The notes: a model not told the origin generated them from the letters alone. A stretch of DNA of 64,000 nucleotides from DATFNI01 sp963787205 (GCA_963787205.1 CAWBCD010000003.1:514111-578110); one strand, 5' to 3'; counted from the stretch's first letter, positions 27,045 through 36,750 are shown. A program made the numbers and translations.

Positions 27045-28709
27045 TTACCAGAAATAGATGTTTAATGCGAGGAACACAATAATTGAAATGATTGCGTAGA
27101 ATCCGGGTTCCTTATAAAACGGATACTCACCGGTAGTTTTCTCTTTTGTTAAACCTTTCACAAGACCGACCAGTTCTTCTTTCGACCTCTTTTGAGTAAA
27201 CAGACTAATAATAATAGTTGCCAGGAAACAAATTAGCCATGCCCACCAGGCACGCCAGAAGTTAGCTGACATATCGCTTGCCACATGAGAAAAGGTGATC
27301 GAGCTTTTGGCAATCCATTCAAACTTGACGCCCAGGTACATTCCGAATGAGCTAACCATGCCGATCAACAGGCCCCAGAAAGCCCCGGCTGGTGTGATCC
27401 ACGTGATGAACATACCCAATAACATCGTTGCAAAGAGAGGCGCATTAACCCATGAGAAAATAGCCTGCATATAGTCCATGATAGTTGGCATATGCATCGC
27501 CCAGTATGCTGTAATAACACTGATAACGACTCCGACGATGGTTGCAACACGACCAACCCAAAGTAAATGGGCATCTGTAGCGTCGGGTTTGATAACAGAC
27601 TGATAGATATCATAAGTCCAGACCGTGTTGAAAGCGCTGATATTGCCAGCCTGACCTGCCATAAACCCGGCAAGCAGGGCTGTCACTCCAAGTCCAAGCA
27701 ATCCATTTGGATAATACCGCTTAAGTAGCTGGGGGAGCGCAGAGTCGTAGTTTATGGCACCGTTCGCATCATGAATCAGGTGAAATCCGGAACCCGATTC
27801 CTTGGCAAGAACAAGAGCGATCAACCCTGCCATCACGACGATAAACGGCAGTGCCATCTTAAAGAAGGATGCGATGATCGGCGTCATCCTGGCCGCACGC
27901 AGATCCTTGGCCGAAAAAGCGCGTTGAACAACCAGGAAGTCGGTAGTCCAGTAACCAAATGACAGGACGAACCCAAGTCCGAGTACGATACCACCCCAGG
28001 TAACCATCATCCCGTTTTGAGAGGCATTGCCCGATGTTGCCCACAGTGATTGAAATGATTGCGGAATATGAGCAAAGACCTGATGGAAACCGCCAACATC
28101 AATAAGCCCCAGAACAACGACCAGGAGCAGACCAAACCAGATCAGGAAGAATTGAACGATTTCTGTGAAAATAGCAGACAACAGACCACTCATCGTAATA
28201 TAAACGGCCACGGTTACGGCAGAGACCCACATACTCACATTCCAGTCCCAGGCAAGGAAAGTGTGAAAGATCAGTGCCATGGCATACAGGTTGATGCCAG
28301 CCACAAGCAGGGTCATGATAGCAAAAGAGATGGCGTTGAGCACACGCGTTTTCTCATCGAAACGGAGTTTAAGATAGCCGGGGACGGACTTTATCTTGGC
28401 GCTATAGTAAAAAGGCATCATGTAGATAGCCAGGAACAGCATCGCCGGGACGGCTCCAATCCAATAGAAATGAGCAACAAACATTCCGTATTTGAACGTA
28501 TCTCCGGCCATCCCCATCAGCTCGAGAGCACCCATATTAGCCGACAGAAAAGCAAGACCAGCTACCCACGCGCTGTTTTTTCTACCGGCGAGAAAAAAGT
28601 CAGACTCGTTTTTCGTGAATTTTCTCAGATAAAATCCTATACCGATTATAAAGCCGAAGTAGATGGCTATTATAATCCAGTCTACAAAATTAAGTGCGAT
28701 TTTTTCCAT
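27045..28709 (-). CDS. Sodium/solute symporter, SSS family, likely galactose
   Basis: Na+-coupled sugar uptake protein of the SGLT type, 554 residues with about 14 helices. The N-terminus NFVDWIIIAIYFGFIIGIGFYLRKF and DFFLAGRKNSAWVAGLAFLSANMGALELMG give the family sodium-site region; GLGFVLSFGYWTTDFLVVQRAFSAKD is the conserved central motif. Specificity for galactose is inferred from co-transcription with galK and galT. It is first in the minus-strand series, with LacI-like operator palindromes upstream. Confidence 0.94.
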   Translation of the reverse strand: MEKIALNFVDWIIIAIYFGFIIGIGFYLRKFTKNESDFFLAGRKNSAWVAGLAFLSANMGALELMGMAGDTFKYGMFVAHFYWIGAVPAMLFLAIYMMPFYYSAKIKSVPGYLKLRFDEKTRVLNAISFAIMTLLVAGINLYAMALIFHTFLAWDWNVSMWVSAVTVAVYITMSGLLSAIFTEIVQFFLIWFGLLLVVVLGLIDVGGFHQVFAHIPQSFQSLWATSGNASQNGMMVTWGGIVLGLGFVLSFGYWTTDFLVVQRAFSAKDLRAARMTPIIASFFKMALPFIVVMAGLIALVLAKESGSGFHLIHDANGAINYDSALPQLLKRYYPNGLLGLGVTALLAGFMAGQAGNISAFNTVWTYDIYQSVIKPDATDAHLLWVGRVATIVGVVISVITAYWAMHMPTIMDYMQAIFSWVNAPLFATMLLGMFITWITPAGAFWGLLIGMVSSFGMYLGVKFEWIAKSSITFSHVASDMSANFWRAWWAWLICFLATIIISLFTQKRSKEELVGLVKGLTKEKTTGEYPFYKEPGFYAIISIIVFLALNIYFW

Positions 28710-28892
28710 ACACCGATTCCGTATAGATGAAGATTAAACGTTAATTATTGTATCAATTTTTCAGGCCGTCTCCCTGTAATCAACTGATGGAATAAGGGTT
28801 TATTACCAATTGTGTACATACCTCAATCATTTATCATAACTGTAAGACCTTGTTAGATAAAGTCGTAGTCTTTTAAGTTTTGCCGTAATTAA

Positions 28893-28906
28893 TGTAAGCG
28901 CTTTTA
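28893..28906. promoter_or_regulatory. LacI-type operator candidate (AAGCGCTT core)
   Basis: TGTAAGCGCTTTTA resembles LacI/CcpA-type operators and lies about 185 bases upstream of the symporter start. The AAGCGCTT core recurs 61 bases upstream of the second GH35 gene (35590-35597). Confidence 0.4.
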
Positions 28907-29013
28907 TTAATCAGGAAAAAAAACGTCACACAATCGTACATTTTTTTACACATTTGAGTGCTGCCAGCCAATTGGCCCATACGGTCGATTAATCAGCATA
29001 ACCTGCCTCAAAT

Positions 29014-29031
29014 TATGTTAACGATAACATA
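29014..29031. promoter_or_regulatory. Palindromic operator candidate TATGTTA-N4-TAACATA
   Basis: A perfect 7+7 palindrome with ACGA spacer, about 305 bases before the symporter start. The core TGTTAACGATAACA is close to TGTTACCGATAACA at 30845-30858, upstream of the acetylesterase, which suggests a shared regulator. Confidence 0.45.
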
Positions 29032-29082
29032 TTGACTTAGGAAAATAAAAGCAAGTAATAAATCACACCTATAAAAAAAACC

Positions 29083-29125
29083 TTACTGTCACGGTTTAAA
29101 AAGTAATACTAACCATGACAGTTAA
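29083..29125. other. Inverted repeat in symporter upstream region
   Basis: Arms TTACTGTCACGGTTT and AACCATGACAGTTAA, about 13 bases apart with mismatches. No U-tract. It lies in the 750-base spacer 28710-29465, which otherwise shows only operator candidates, a short CCGGGT/ACCCGG hairpin near 29219 and no gene. Confidence 0.4.
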
Positions 29126-29392
29126 ACTTTAGGAAATAACAATAAACATTGGTCACTGCACTCCCTTTTCTACAACCTTTGTGATGATTTAAGTCTGGAT
29201 GGATTGAACAGGAAAGCGCCGGGTGGCAACCCGGTTGTTAAATTAAGGTATACCTAACCCCAAAATGGTGTCTAATTTCAATCCATTAATTCTTGCGGTT
29301 GAATGAATAAGGAGGAATGAAATTGTCCTTTTACAGGTCGAACTCACGTTATTTTAATGATAATATCTCTCGTATCTGCGACAGCGATCACC

Positions 29393-29438
29393 TATAAAAA
29401 AAGCCCCATTGCCTGAGTGAACCAGTTGATGGGGCTTA
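29393..29438 (-). terminator. Rho-independent terminator of the acetylesterase gene
   Basis: On the minus strand, AAGCCCCATC ... AATGGGGCTT is followed by seven T residues and lies about 30 bases past the true stop of the esterase gene. Confidence 0.8.
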
Positions 29439-29465
29439 CAAATGTGGAATATAAGTTATAATAAA

Positions 29466-30390
29466 TCACTTTACGGGGCTGTCAGGGGAAAGCAGTCCCA
29501 TGTACCGCATCCAGTTTTTACATAATCCGGGCCAAGTTTTAAGCAAAGGATATTTTTGTGCCAGTCCGAAACCATGTGGGCCCTGAGCGTAAAGATGCAT
29601 TTCAACAGATACCCCATGTTTGTGCAGTGCTTCAAAAAAGGCGACACTGTTTTGTACCGGAACCGTCGTGATCGGTTGTAGCCTGGAATATAAACGTTGG
29701 AGGTGTTTGCGCCGTCACATGCTTTTCATTGGATAACAGCTCCACAAGTTTGGGATCCGGATTTTTTCCCAGCAATTCGTGTTTAGATCCCTCGTGAGTA
29801 AACGAATCTTCCATTGTAATGACCGGATATCCCAAAATCATGAAATCCGGACGGGAGCTTACGCTTTTCAGGGGATCCTTGCTGTCACTTTTCCCATTAT
29901 CCCAATGGGTTCCGACTGTTGATGCAAGGTGTCCCCCCGCTGAAAATCCCATGATACCGATCTTCGCGCTTTTCAGCCCCCATTTTTTTGCGTTATACCT
30001 GATGATCCTCATGGCTCTTGTGGCATCCTGGAACGGAGCCGGGTAACGATAACGCTCACCATGACGGTATTTCAGAACAAATGCTGCCACACCAAAACTA
30101 TTAAGCCATTCAGCCACTTTATACCCCTCTTTATCCATGGCTTCATGAGAATAGCCGCCACCGGGACAAACAAGCACTCCTGTTCCCGTAGCCTTGGCTT
30201 TAGACGGCAAAAAGATTGTCAGATCAGGTTTGTCAGCCGGCGTGTCCCCTTTTGCTCCGGGCGCTCCATTAGGCCAGACAAGAATAGTCTCTCTGCCGGC
30301 AACCTGCGCTTTCGTATTTTGTGCTGTCAGTCCAATCACAAATGGAATAAACAGGGCAGTAACCCAAAGATATTTATGCATCATTATCAA
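29466..30390 (-). CDS. Exported alpha/beta-hydrolase (acetylesterase-like), frameshifted
   Basis: Carbohydrate acetylesterase-type serine hydrolase of the BD-FAE/Axe kind. Signal MMHKYLWVTALFIPFVIGL; oxyanion strand TGVLVCPGGGYSHEAMDKEG; nucleophile Ser in IGIMGFSAGGHLAST. Frame one stops at 29632 after TTDHDGSGTKQC. If one G near 29662 is removed, the next frame gives VPVQNSVAFFEALHKHG, then the catalytic His region QGPHGFGLAQKYP, and ends at 29466 just before a terminator. The gene is thus complete but for one extra base. It could deacetylate pectic side chains next to the galactan genes. Confidence 0.85.
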
Positions 30391-30706
30391 CTCCGTTGTT
30401 GGTTAATTGAGGAAAACAAAATTAGTTGATCCACCACCCTGACATCCAGCCAATTCATGCTCAAATAAAAGATAATCAAGCCGTTTATAATAACGTCCCA
30501 CCTAAGTAATATAGCATGCATAAATGTCGCCGCATGCCGGCCAACTATCATTGCAGAGTATAATCACGAATTATTATAGCTCCAACAACAAATCCAATTC
30601 AGTTGCATCAGAGATCACAACATAGGCATCATAAATATCCCAAAATCTAACCGGGAGACAATGATCATCGATTTGAATTACCTCTTGAATCACAGTCCTC
30701 TTAAAA

Positions 30707-30738
30707 AGTAAAAGGGCTGTTTCACCAGCCCTTTTACT
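30707..30738 (-). terminator. Strong hairpin with U-tract on minus strand
   Basis: Perfect 13-bp stem AGTAAAAGGGCTG / CAGCCCTTTTACT; on the minus strand it is followed by TTTTT. No intact minus-strand gene ends above it. A short frame ending LKQTLVTR-stop at about 30745 looks like the tail of a lost gene. The spacer 30391-31234 otherwise has no gene. Confidence 0.6.
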
Positions 30739-30828
30739 CGGTTTATCTGGTAACCAGGGTTTGCTTGAGGTTACCCATAAGAGATTACTATCTAAAAGAT
30801 ATTTGTGCTACAATCGATAATATAAAAT

Positions 30829-30858
30829 GTAATCGGTACACTTCTGTTACCGATAACA
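30829..30858. promoter_or_regulatory. Tandem operator candidates (TGTTA-N4-TAACA type)
   Basis: TGTTACCGATAACA (30845-30858) is preceded by a related TGTAATCGGTACA, and the two also form an inverted ATCGGTA/TACCGAT pair. The core is shared with 29014-29031. Confidence 0.4.
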
Positions 30859-31234
30859 CACCTGTATGATAAGAATTCAGTCTGTCAAAAGTCAAGAGAT
30901 GCTCAAATTTATACTTTTAAATGAGTGAAAATAATTTATATATGGTGTTTAAACCTCAATAATTGCTTTTTGAGAAATTGCAGACAACCCTGCTTCGGAC
31001 ATGGAGGTTCATTAAACAGAATTAATAAGACGCCTATTGTTTGTAGTGAGAATAATAATGAAGTTTATCTATGTAGATGCAACATCTCTAAGGTGTTTAT
31101 TTGGGGTTCACCAGGTGTTGCATACGATTGAATAGGTAACAGCATTATTAACTAAATCTGCGAACGACGAACGTTGGCCGCGTTACGTCCTGTTTAATTG
31201 CAGATAAATCAGATTGGGGTAACTGGAGTCAATT

Positions 31235-32236
31235 ATGTTCAGCTTATCTGGTATTCGTATGAATACGGACAATATTTCCCTGCGAACGGCGGGTGTTTTA
31301 TTCCTTTTGCTGGGTCTTATCAATCTCTTTAATGAAGCTTCCCAGCCGGTTCATGTTCTTGTAAGTACCTCCGGCATTGCATACATCATTTGCCTGTTGA
31401 TCGGTACCCTCCTGTTTCTGAGGATACCGGATATTGTCCCATTTGCCCGGTTTACAGTCATTGCAGGATTTGTGTTACAAGGTGGGTATCTGATTCTGCA
31501 TGGTCTCTTCCTGGATTTTATGCTTCAGCTTATTTTATGTGGGGGGCTTTGGTTGGTACTGTCACCACGATCAAAGGAATTCCGGATATTACAATTAAGT
31601 GGTATTCTGTTTGTCGTTCTTGTATTGGGTGTGGATATGTTTGTTCTGGTTACTCGTTACGATGGTGCGGGGAGTATGAAAGATAACCCTACAATAGGTA
31701 TTTCAGCGGCAACTGTCGATACTGTGTATGGTAATGCGTACGCATACAGGCTTGATTTCGGAGAGTCAATATGGCACGAACGTTATCGGAAAACGTATCT
31801 AAAGAGTGATCCTGCTACAGATCTATGGCTTGTTGACCCTCAAAAAGATGCACATTTAATAGTTATTGGTGAACATACCCCTGATGGTTCAAATGCCAAT
31901 CTTGACGCTTTTGCTGCGGCTGTCAAATACAATCTTCTGGAAAAAAATCCAGGAGCCAAACTAATCAATATCAGCCGGTTATATGGCGTTTATTACGATG
32001 GAATCCTGCTTAAACTAAAATCAGATGTGGATGGAGTGCCACTGGAATATTTGGTGGGACTCTACACGGTAAAAAACTATGCCTTTCAGGTTATCGGTTA
32101 TACGCATGTGAAAGCGTTCTCGTCGTTTGAGCCTAATTTTGTAGACGCTATCAAGTCATTCTATTTTGATGCAAAAGCTCAACAAAAAATGAATCAAATC
32201 CATGGTCATAATCCTATAGCGGATGATATACACTGA
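31235..32236 (+). CDS. Membrane protein of unknown function, 5 TM plus soluble domain
   Basis: Not recognised. 333 residues; five hydrophobic helices in the first 140 (AGVLFLLLGLINLF, SGIAYIICLLIGTLLFL, FTVIAGFVLQGGYLILHGLFL, MLQLILCGGLWLVL, LSGILFVVLVLGVDMFVLV), then about 190 residues predicted soluble with SIWHERYRKTYLKSDPATDLWLVDP and a region resembling a periplasmic alpha/beta sandwich. ATG 31259 is an alternative start. It is monocistronic with its own terminator. Confidence 0.75.
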   Translation: MFSLSGIRMNTDNISLRTAGVLFLLLGLINLFNEASQPVHVLVSTSGIAYIICLLIGTLLFLRIPDIVPFARFTVIAGFVLQGGYLILHGLFLDFMLQLILCGGLWLVLSPRSKEFRILQLSGILFVVLVLGVDMFVLVTRYDGAGSMKDNPTIGISAATVDTVYGNAYAYRLDFGESIWHERYRKTYLKSDPATDLWLVDPQKDAHLIVIGEHTPDGSNANLDAFAAAVKYNLLEKNPGAKLINISRLYGVYYDGILLKLKSDVDGVPLEYLVGLYTVKNYAFQVIGYTHVKAFSSFEPNFVDAIKSFYFDAKAQQKMNQIHGHNPIADDIH

Positions 32237-32273
32237 AAGATTCTGAATTCTGATCAGATCTCACTTTTACTTA

Positions 32274-32303
32274 CAAAAAAAGGGACCAACAAGGTCCCTT
32301 TTT
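32274..32303 (+). terminator. Rho-independent terminator (bidirectional)
   Basis: AAAAAGGGACC-AACAA-GGTCCCTTTTT, 38 bases after the membrane-protein stop and also just beyond the stop of the convergent gene at 32328. Confidence 0.85.
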
Positions 32304-32327
32304 GCTATAAATATTCCCGTGTATCTC

Positions 32328-32837
32328 TTATAAAATGGGCAGAAGCTGGTTACCATAAAGGTGCAGGTATGCATACATGGTAACGACAGCAAAGACGAGG
32401 TTTAGAATAACTACAAAGAAAATGGTGCTTAAACCCCAGTTTGTACCAAACATTCCTGGGTCAGTAAATGTTTTACCCTCACCGTAGTGTGGATGATATT
32501 CTCTGAGTGTACCGAGCATAACTCCGGTGAATAACCCCTGAGCAAAACCAAATATCAATCCAAATGGGATACTGGGCTGCTGAGACAAGCCAAGCATCAG
32601 GGTAACATAATAGAATCCCCAAAAGGCACCATACAGTATCATTAATCCCAAACCTATCGTAAAAACACCTGCCTTCTCACTCGGATCTTTGAAAATCGAA
32701 CCGAGAATCTGTATAAAATCGACTTTCGAACCAAATAGCCGGAAAATGTACATCACAACAATCAATGCAATAATACCGATAATACCGGATAAAGCTGCTA
32801 ACCATAGGTTGGCGTTAAAACTCATTGTAGAACTCAT
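32328..32837 (-). CDS. Four-TM membrane protein of unknown function
   Basis: 169 residues, not recognised. Four helices: NLWLAALSGIIGIIALIVVMYIF, FTIGLGLMILYGAFWGFYYVTL, PFGLIFGFAQGLFTGVMLG and STIFFVVILNLVFAVVTMYAYL. A polar loop GTLREYHPHYGEGKTF with two His lies between TM3 and TM4. The Met at residue 5 may be the real start. Short length and lone position give no clue to its role. Confidence 0.75.
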   Translation of the reverse strand: MSSTMSFNANLWLAALSGIIGIIALIVVMYIFRLFGSKVDFIQILGSIFKDPSEKAGVFTIGLGLMILYGAFWGFYYVTLMLGLSQQPSIPFGLIFGFAQGLFTGVMLGTLREYHPHYGEGKTFTDPGMFGTNWGLSTIFFVVILNLVFAVVTMYAYLHLYGNQLLPIL

Positions 32838-32993
32838 AATAGGCGAATTAACTACTTAAGGGTTAGTGACCTGATCAAAACACAGCCCAAATGTAATAAA
32901 ACAATCTCAACGATGACATGCTTTTCCAATAAAATGTTTATATATAAATAATAAACATTTGTAATTCCGTCATTTAAAAAGAGGAAGATAAAA

Positions 32994-33377
32994 ATGGGAA
33001 AAGTTAGTGTCCGGTATATTGTACACGATGTTGATGAAGCCATACCATTCTACACCGGTTATCTGGGCTTTGAACTGATCATGCATCCTGCCTCCCCCTT
33101 TGCAATACTCGACCGCGGTGACCTGCGTCTCTTGTTGAGCTCTCCGGGTAACCAGGGAGGTGGCGGGCAAACACTGGGAGACGGATCAATACCCACTCCG
33201 GGAGGCTGGAACAGATTTCATCTTGAAGTTGAGGACCTTGATTCTCTTGTCGCCCAGCTCGAACAAAAAGGAGTTCATTTCCGAAGTGAGGCTGTAGACG
33301 GTGTCGCCGGCAAACAAATTATACTGGATGATCCCTCCGGAAATCCTATTGAGCTTTTCGAGTATTATGATAGTTGA
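32994..33377 (+). CDS. VOC/glyoxalase-fold protein
   Basis: 127-residue vicinal-oxygen-chelate domain protein. Two beta-alpha-beta-beta-beta repeats: VSVRYIVHDVDEAIPFYTGYLGFEL and NRFHLEVEDLDSLVAQLEQKGVHF. The second half ends with the usual ILDDPSGNPIELFEY, whose Glu is a metal-ligand candidate. Substrate unknown. It stands alone upstream of the tRNA gene. Confidence 0.9.
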   Translation: MGKVSVRYIVHDVDEAIPFYTGYLGFELIMHPASPFAILDRGDLRLLLSSPGNQGGGGQTLGDGSIPTPGGWNRFHLEVEDLDSLVAQLEQKGVHFRSEAVDGVAGKQIILDDPSGNPIELFEYYDS

Positions 33378-33505
33378 TGGCATTAATTGGTAGGTTCGTT
33401 ACTGGTTACTTTTTTCAAAATGGCTTTCAGTTTAGGGCCTACGAACCAATTTCCAAAAACCGATTGCGATTCATTCTGGAAACTATGTATCTTTGAGGCT
33501 CTGAT

Positions 33506-33579
33506 GGGTCGTTAGCTCAGTTGGTTAGAGTGCCACGTTGACATCGTGGAGGTCGGCAGTTCGAATCTGCCACGACCCA
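33506..33579 (+). tRNA. tRNA-Val (GAC)
   Basis: 74-nt cloverleaf. Acceptor GGGTCGT/ACGACCC with discriminator A, D-arm GCTCAGTTGGTTAGAGT, anticodon stem CCACG/CGTGG around TTGACAT (anticodon GAC), and T-arm GGCAGTTCGAATCTGCC. The 3' CCA is not encoded. Confidence 0.97.
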
Positions 33580-33583
33580 CTTG

Positions 33584-33623
33584 ACGATGCTAACTCATTT
33601 CTATGTAATGGATTAGCATCGTT
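33584..33623 (+). terminator. Hairpin after tRNA-Val
   Basis: Arms ACGATGCTAA / TTAGCATCGT with a loop of about 19 bases lie four bases after the tRNA. The U-tract is weak, so a terminator or processing hairpin. Confidence 0.5.
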
Positions 33624-33708
33624 AAAATAAATTCTACCGCTCTTCCCCATCAATCAAGAGAATTATTCTTTTACATAGCGACTAATCCACTCCACGTTTG
33701 ATCCTTGT

Positions 33709-35529
33709 TTATTTTAACGATTTTACCCCCTCAACTGTTGAAGGTTCACGTCGCAGCATATCAAACACGATAATCGTATTACTCCCTTTTTTGAGCCATG
33801 ATCCCGGGCAGTACAAGCGTTCCTGAGGCCCGACATTCCAGTATCTGCCGAGGTTGTGTCCATTAACCACCACAAATCCTTTTTCCCATCTGCTCATATC
33901 CAGGTAAACACTTCCGGTATTTCCCAGATTGAACGAAGACTTGAAAAAAGTCCCAACATGGGTACCTTCCTGCTGGTCGGTAAAGAGAAGTTTGTCCAGG
34001 TAACTGTTCGTCATCGGAAGTTTGTATGCTTTCCAATTCATCAGAACCATGTGATTCAGCAGCACCCGGTCTGTTATCCCCTTTCGGTCGATAATCCTGT
34101 CTCCAAAGTTGATGCGACCCATGGCTTCGACCAAAATATCCAGGGTAGGATTGGGTTCGTTTGCCTCAGGAACCGTCAGCGTATCAATATTCATGCTTCG
34201 ATCCATGGTTCCTATAAATTTACCATTGAGGAAAACCGTGGCATAATCGTGCAATCCTACAATCTTTAATAATCCATGAGTGGCTCCGAGCAGTCTCGTC
34301 CGATACAAAATGTATCCGTAATCCTGCCCGAGCTCTTCCATTGGTTTGGGTTGTGCCAGATTAACCGGTTCGGGCAAGGCGTCCATCAGTGATACACTTT
34401 TCATGAAATGAATAGCGGGTATCGTTGTTGATGATGTTGTTTTTGGAACATCCGGCAGTTTTTCATTTGGAGGCAACAGATCTCCCAGGGCCTTTCGCAT
34501 CGCAAAGTACTTCGGTGTCGGCTGTCCCATTTCGTTCACCGGAGCATCATAATCATAACTCGTAACATCAGGCTCATAGCTTTTTCCGTAATTCGCTCCG
34601 GTTGTAAATCCAAAGTTCGTGCCACCATTAAACATATACAAATTGAATGATTTGTCATGCTTCATATACCATTGCAACTGTTTCACGATGCCTTCAGTAC
34701 CAACCGTTGCCCATTTTTCTCTCCAGTGAGTCAGCCACCCGGGGTAATATTCACTGCAAAAAATGGGAACTCCCGGTCTCCACTTCGCAACCCTGTCAAA
34801 CTGATCATCATTAACGCCCGGATCCAATCCAATAGCCAATCCCGGCAGTGAACCGGCCTCAATGTTTTGCTTTCCGGCACCATCGGCCGTGAAAAACGGA
34901 ACATCAATGCCGTTCTTCTTCCACAAACTAACCAGTTGCTCTAAATATGGCCGATCATTGCCATAGCTGCCGTATTCGTTTTCGATCTGCCACATAATGA
35001 TAGGCCCTCCTTTGGTAACCTGTAGATCCCGAACCTGATCGGCAATTTGTTTCACATAATCTTCCACATTGCTCATGTAGGTTGGATTTGTGCAGCGTAC
35101 TTTAAGCTCAGGATCTTTCAATAACCAGGGAGGCAATCCGCCAAAATCTCTCTCTCCACATACATATGGTCCGGGTCTCATAATCACTTTAAGCCCAACC
35201 TCACCGGCAGTTTCGACAAATTTCTTAAGATCATTGATGCCTGTAAAATCCCATTGCCCTTTTTGCGGCTCAACGTCACTCCAAAAAATATACGTGGCTA
35301 CTGTATTTAGTCCCATAGCTTTAGCCAGTTCCAGCCTCTGTTTCCAGTAGGCCTCCGGTATTCTCTGATAATCAATTTCACCGGATCTGATCTGATACGG
35401 CTGACCGTTCATCTCAAATCGCTCTCCAGAGATGATAAATTTATTTTGTTGCGCGAATAAAGAACTGAAGGTTAGTAGTATCACGCACAAAACGGGCAGG
35501 ATACTGCGAAACAGGATGTTGCCTTTCAT
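33709..35529 (-). CDS. GH35 beta-galactosidase, exported
   Basis: 606-residue beta-galactosidase of the common GH35 length. Signal NILFRSILPVLCVILLTFSS; barrel motifs QIRSGEIDYQRIPEAYW, MGLNTVATYIFWSDVEPQ and RPGPYVCGERDFGGLPPWLL. Acid/base Glu in WQIENEYGSYG and nucleophile Glu in IFCSEYYPGW; C-terminal jelly rolls with GFVVVNGHNLGRYWNVGPQ. It is separated from the main galactan series but shares a LacI-like AAGCGCTT upstream, so it may be co-regulated. Confidence 0.95.
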   Translation of the reverse strand: MKGNILFRSILPVLCVILLTFSSLFAQQNKFIISGERFEMNGQPYQIRSGEIDYQRIPEAYWKQRLELAKAMGLNTVATYIFWSDVEPQKGQWDFTGINDLKKFVETAGEVGLKVIMRPGPYVCGERDFGGLPPWLLKDPELKVRCTNPTYMSNVEDYVKQIADQVRDLQVTKGGPIIMWQIENEYGSYGNDRPYLEQLVSLWKKNGIDVPFFTADGAGKQNIEAGSLPGLAIGLDPGVNDDQFDRVAKWRPGVPIFCSEYYPGWLTHWREKWATVGTEGIVKQLQWYMKHDKSFNLYMFNGGTNFGFTTGANYGKSYEPDVTSYDYDAPVNEMGQPTPKYFAMRKALGDLLPPNEKLPDVPKTTSSTTIPAIHFMKSVSLMDALPEPVNLAQPKPMEELGQDYGYILYRTRLLGATHGLLKIVGLHDYATVFLNGKFIGTMDRSMNIDTLTVPEANEPNPTLDILVEAMGRINFGDRIIDRKGITDRVLLNHMVLMNWKAYKLPMTNSYLDKLLFTDQQEGTHVGTFFKSSFNLGNTGSVYLDMSRWEKGFVVVNGHNLGRYWNVGPQERLYCPGSWLKKGSNTIIVFDMLRREPSTVEGVKSLK

Positions 35530-35589
35530 TTGATCATCATTGGTTATGGAAACTGGTTTAGGCGGTATTATAAATAAAGTTTTAGACTG

Positions 35590-35597
35590 AAGCGCTT
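35590..35597. promoter_or_regulatory. AAGCGCTT core upstream of GH35 gene
   Basis: The palindromic octamer also found at 28896-28903 upstream of the symporter operon. Short, so suggestive only. Confidence 0.3.
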
Positions 35598-35751
35598 GGA
35601 CGTGCTATTAAATTCGATATACTATGCCGAAGGAGTTCATGCAGATACAAACTCCGGCATTAGCAGAAGGTAACATTTTTTGATTTCTGACTCTCCATTC
35701 ACTGATGTAAATTACGACCGGTACTGATTCCCTAAACTATATGCTTAAGCA

Positions 35752-36711
35752 ATGAGGTATATCTGTCTATTCCTTCTGATCATGATTGTAAATTTTAACG
35801 ATTCAAACGCTCAACAGGTGAAAGTGCCGCCATATTACCAACTGGATTCTTCCCTGAGTGATTCCCTGCGTGGTTATGTACATGATCTGGGATTGGACAG
35901 CACCTTTGATGTCGGAGCTGACGGTACAGAACAGATCTCATTTGCCGTCATCGATCTGATGAGTAAAAAACCTAAGCTCGGTGGTGTGAATTACGACAAT
36001 TTCATCTACCCTGCCAGCGTCTATAAAATGTATGTGGCGGCCGAGGTTCTGCATCAGATCAGTGAGGGCAAATACTACCTTACAACCAAACAGATAGCAC
36101 GGTTTCCCAACACCGTTGACACCGTAAAAGAGATTCCAACCGATCCAAGACCCCTTTTGCAGGATGGGGATACCGTCACTGTTGGTTATTTGCTAGATCT
36201 TATGCTGACACGCAGCGACAATTCGGCCGCCAATTGCCTGATTGACCTGGCCGGCCGACCCAACATCAACAAGCTGATCCATGACAACGGTTGGTTCGGC
36301 AGCGAAGTCACACGCAAGTTTTTGAGCCGGAAGTATGAGGATCCCGGTTACAAAGACATACGCGGGACCATGACCTGTGCCCTGCATGCAGCCGATTATA
36401 TGTATAAAATTTATGAGAATAAGCTTGTTAACCCATGGGTCAGCATGCAGTTAAAGACATTTTTTGGGAGACAACGGGACACAACTAAACTGGCTGCCGG
36501 GCTGCCTCATAATGTCATGTTTTATCATAAAACAGGCTGGTGGTCGTACTGGACCAATGATGTGGGCATTGTCGATGACGGGACGGTTAAATATATCATT
36601 GCTTGCTTTACACCGGTACCCGAAGAAAGAGCGGACCCCAAACTAAAGATTCTATCGGCGGATGTGTACCGGTTGATGAAAGAACGAAGTGCTGAGGAAA
36701 TTAGGAAATAA
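35752..36711 (+). CDS. Class A beta-lactamase-like serine hydrolase
   Basis: Exported penicillin-binding-fold protein, 319 residues, signal MRYICLFLLIMIVNFNDSNA. All three hydrolase motifs are present: SxxK as PASVYKMY near residue 85, SDN in LTRSDNSAANCLID, and KTG in FYHKTGWWSYW. The omega loop with its Glu is not clear, so true beta-lactamase activity is uncertain; a DD-peptidase or other esterase is possible. It stands alone. Confidence 0.85.
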   Translation: MRYICLFLLIMIVNFNDSNAQQVKVPPYYQLDSSLSDSLRGYVHDLGLDSTFDVGADGTEQISFAVIDLMSKKPKLGGVNYDNFIYPASVYKMYVAAEVLHQISEGKYYLTTKQIARFPNTVDTVKEIPTDPRPLLQDGDTVTVGYLLDLMLTRSDNSAANCLIDLAGRPNINKLIHDNGWFGSEVTRKFLSRKYEDPGYKDIRGTMTCALHAADYMYKIYENKLVNPWVSMQLKTFFGRQRDTTKLAAGLPHNVMFYHKTGWWSYWTNDVGIVDDGTVKYIIACFTPVPEERADPKLKILSADVYRLMKERSAEEIRK

Positions 36712-36750
36712 GGTAATAGTTGAGTTGCTACTTTACTGTACCCAAAAAGG

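Noticed and set aside
30925..31131. 68-codon frame as a gene
   Set aside because: Composition rich in Cys/Asn without a recognisable fold, AT-rich spacer, no ribosome site.
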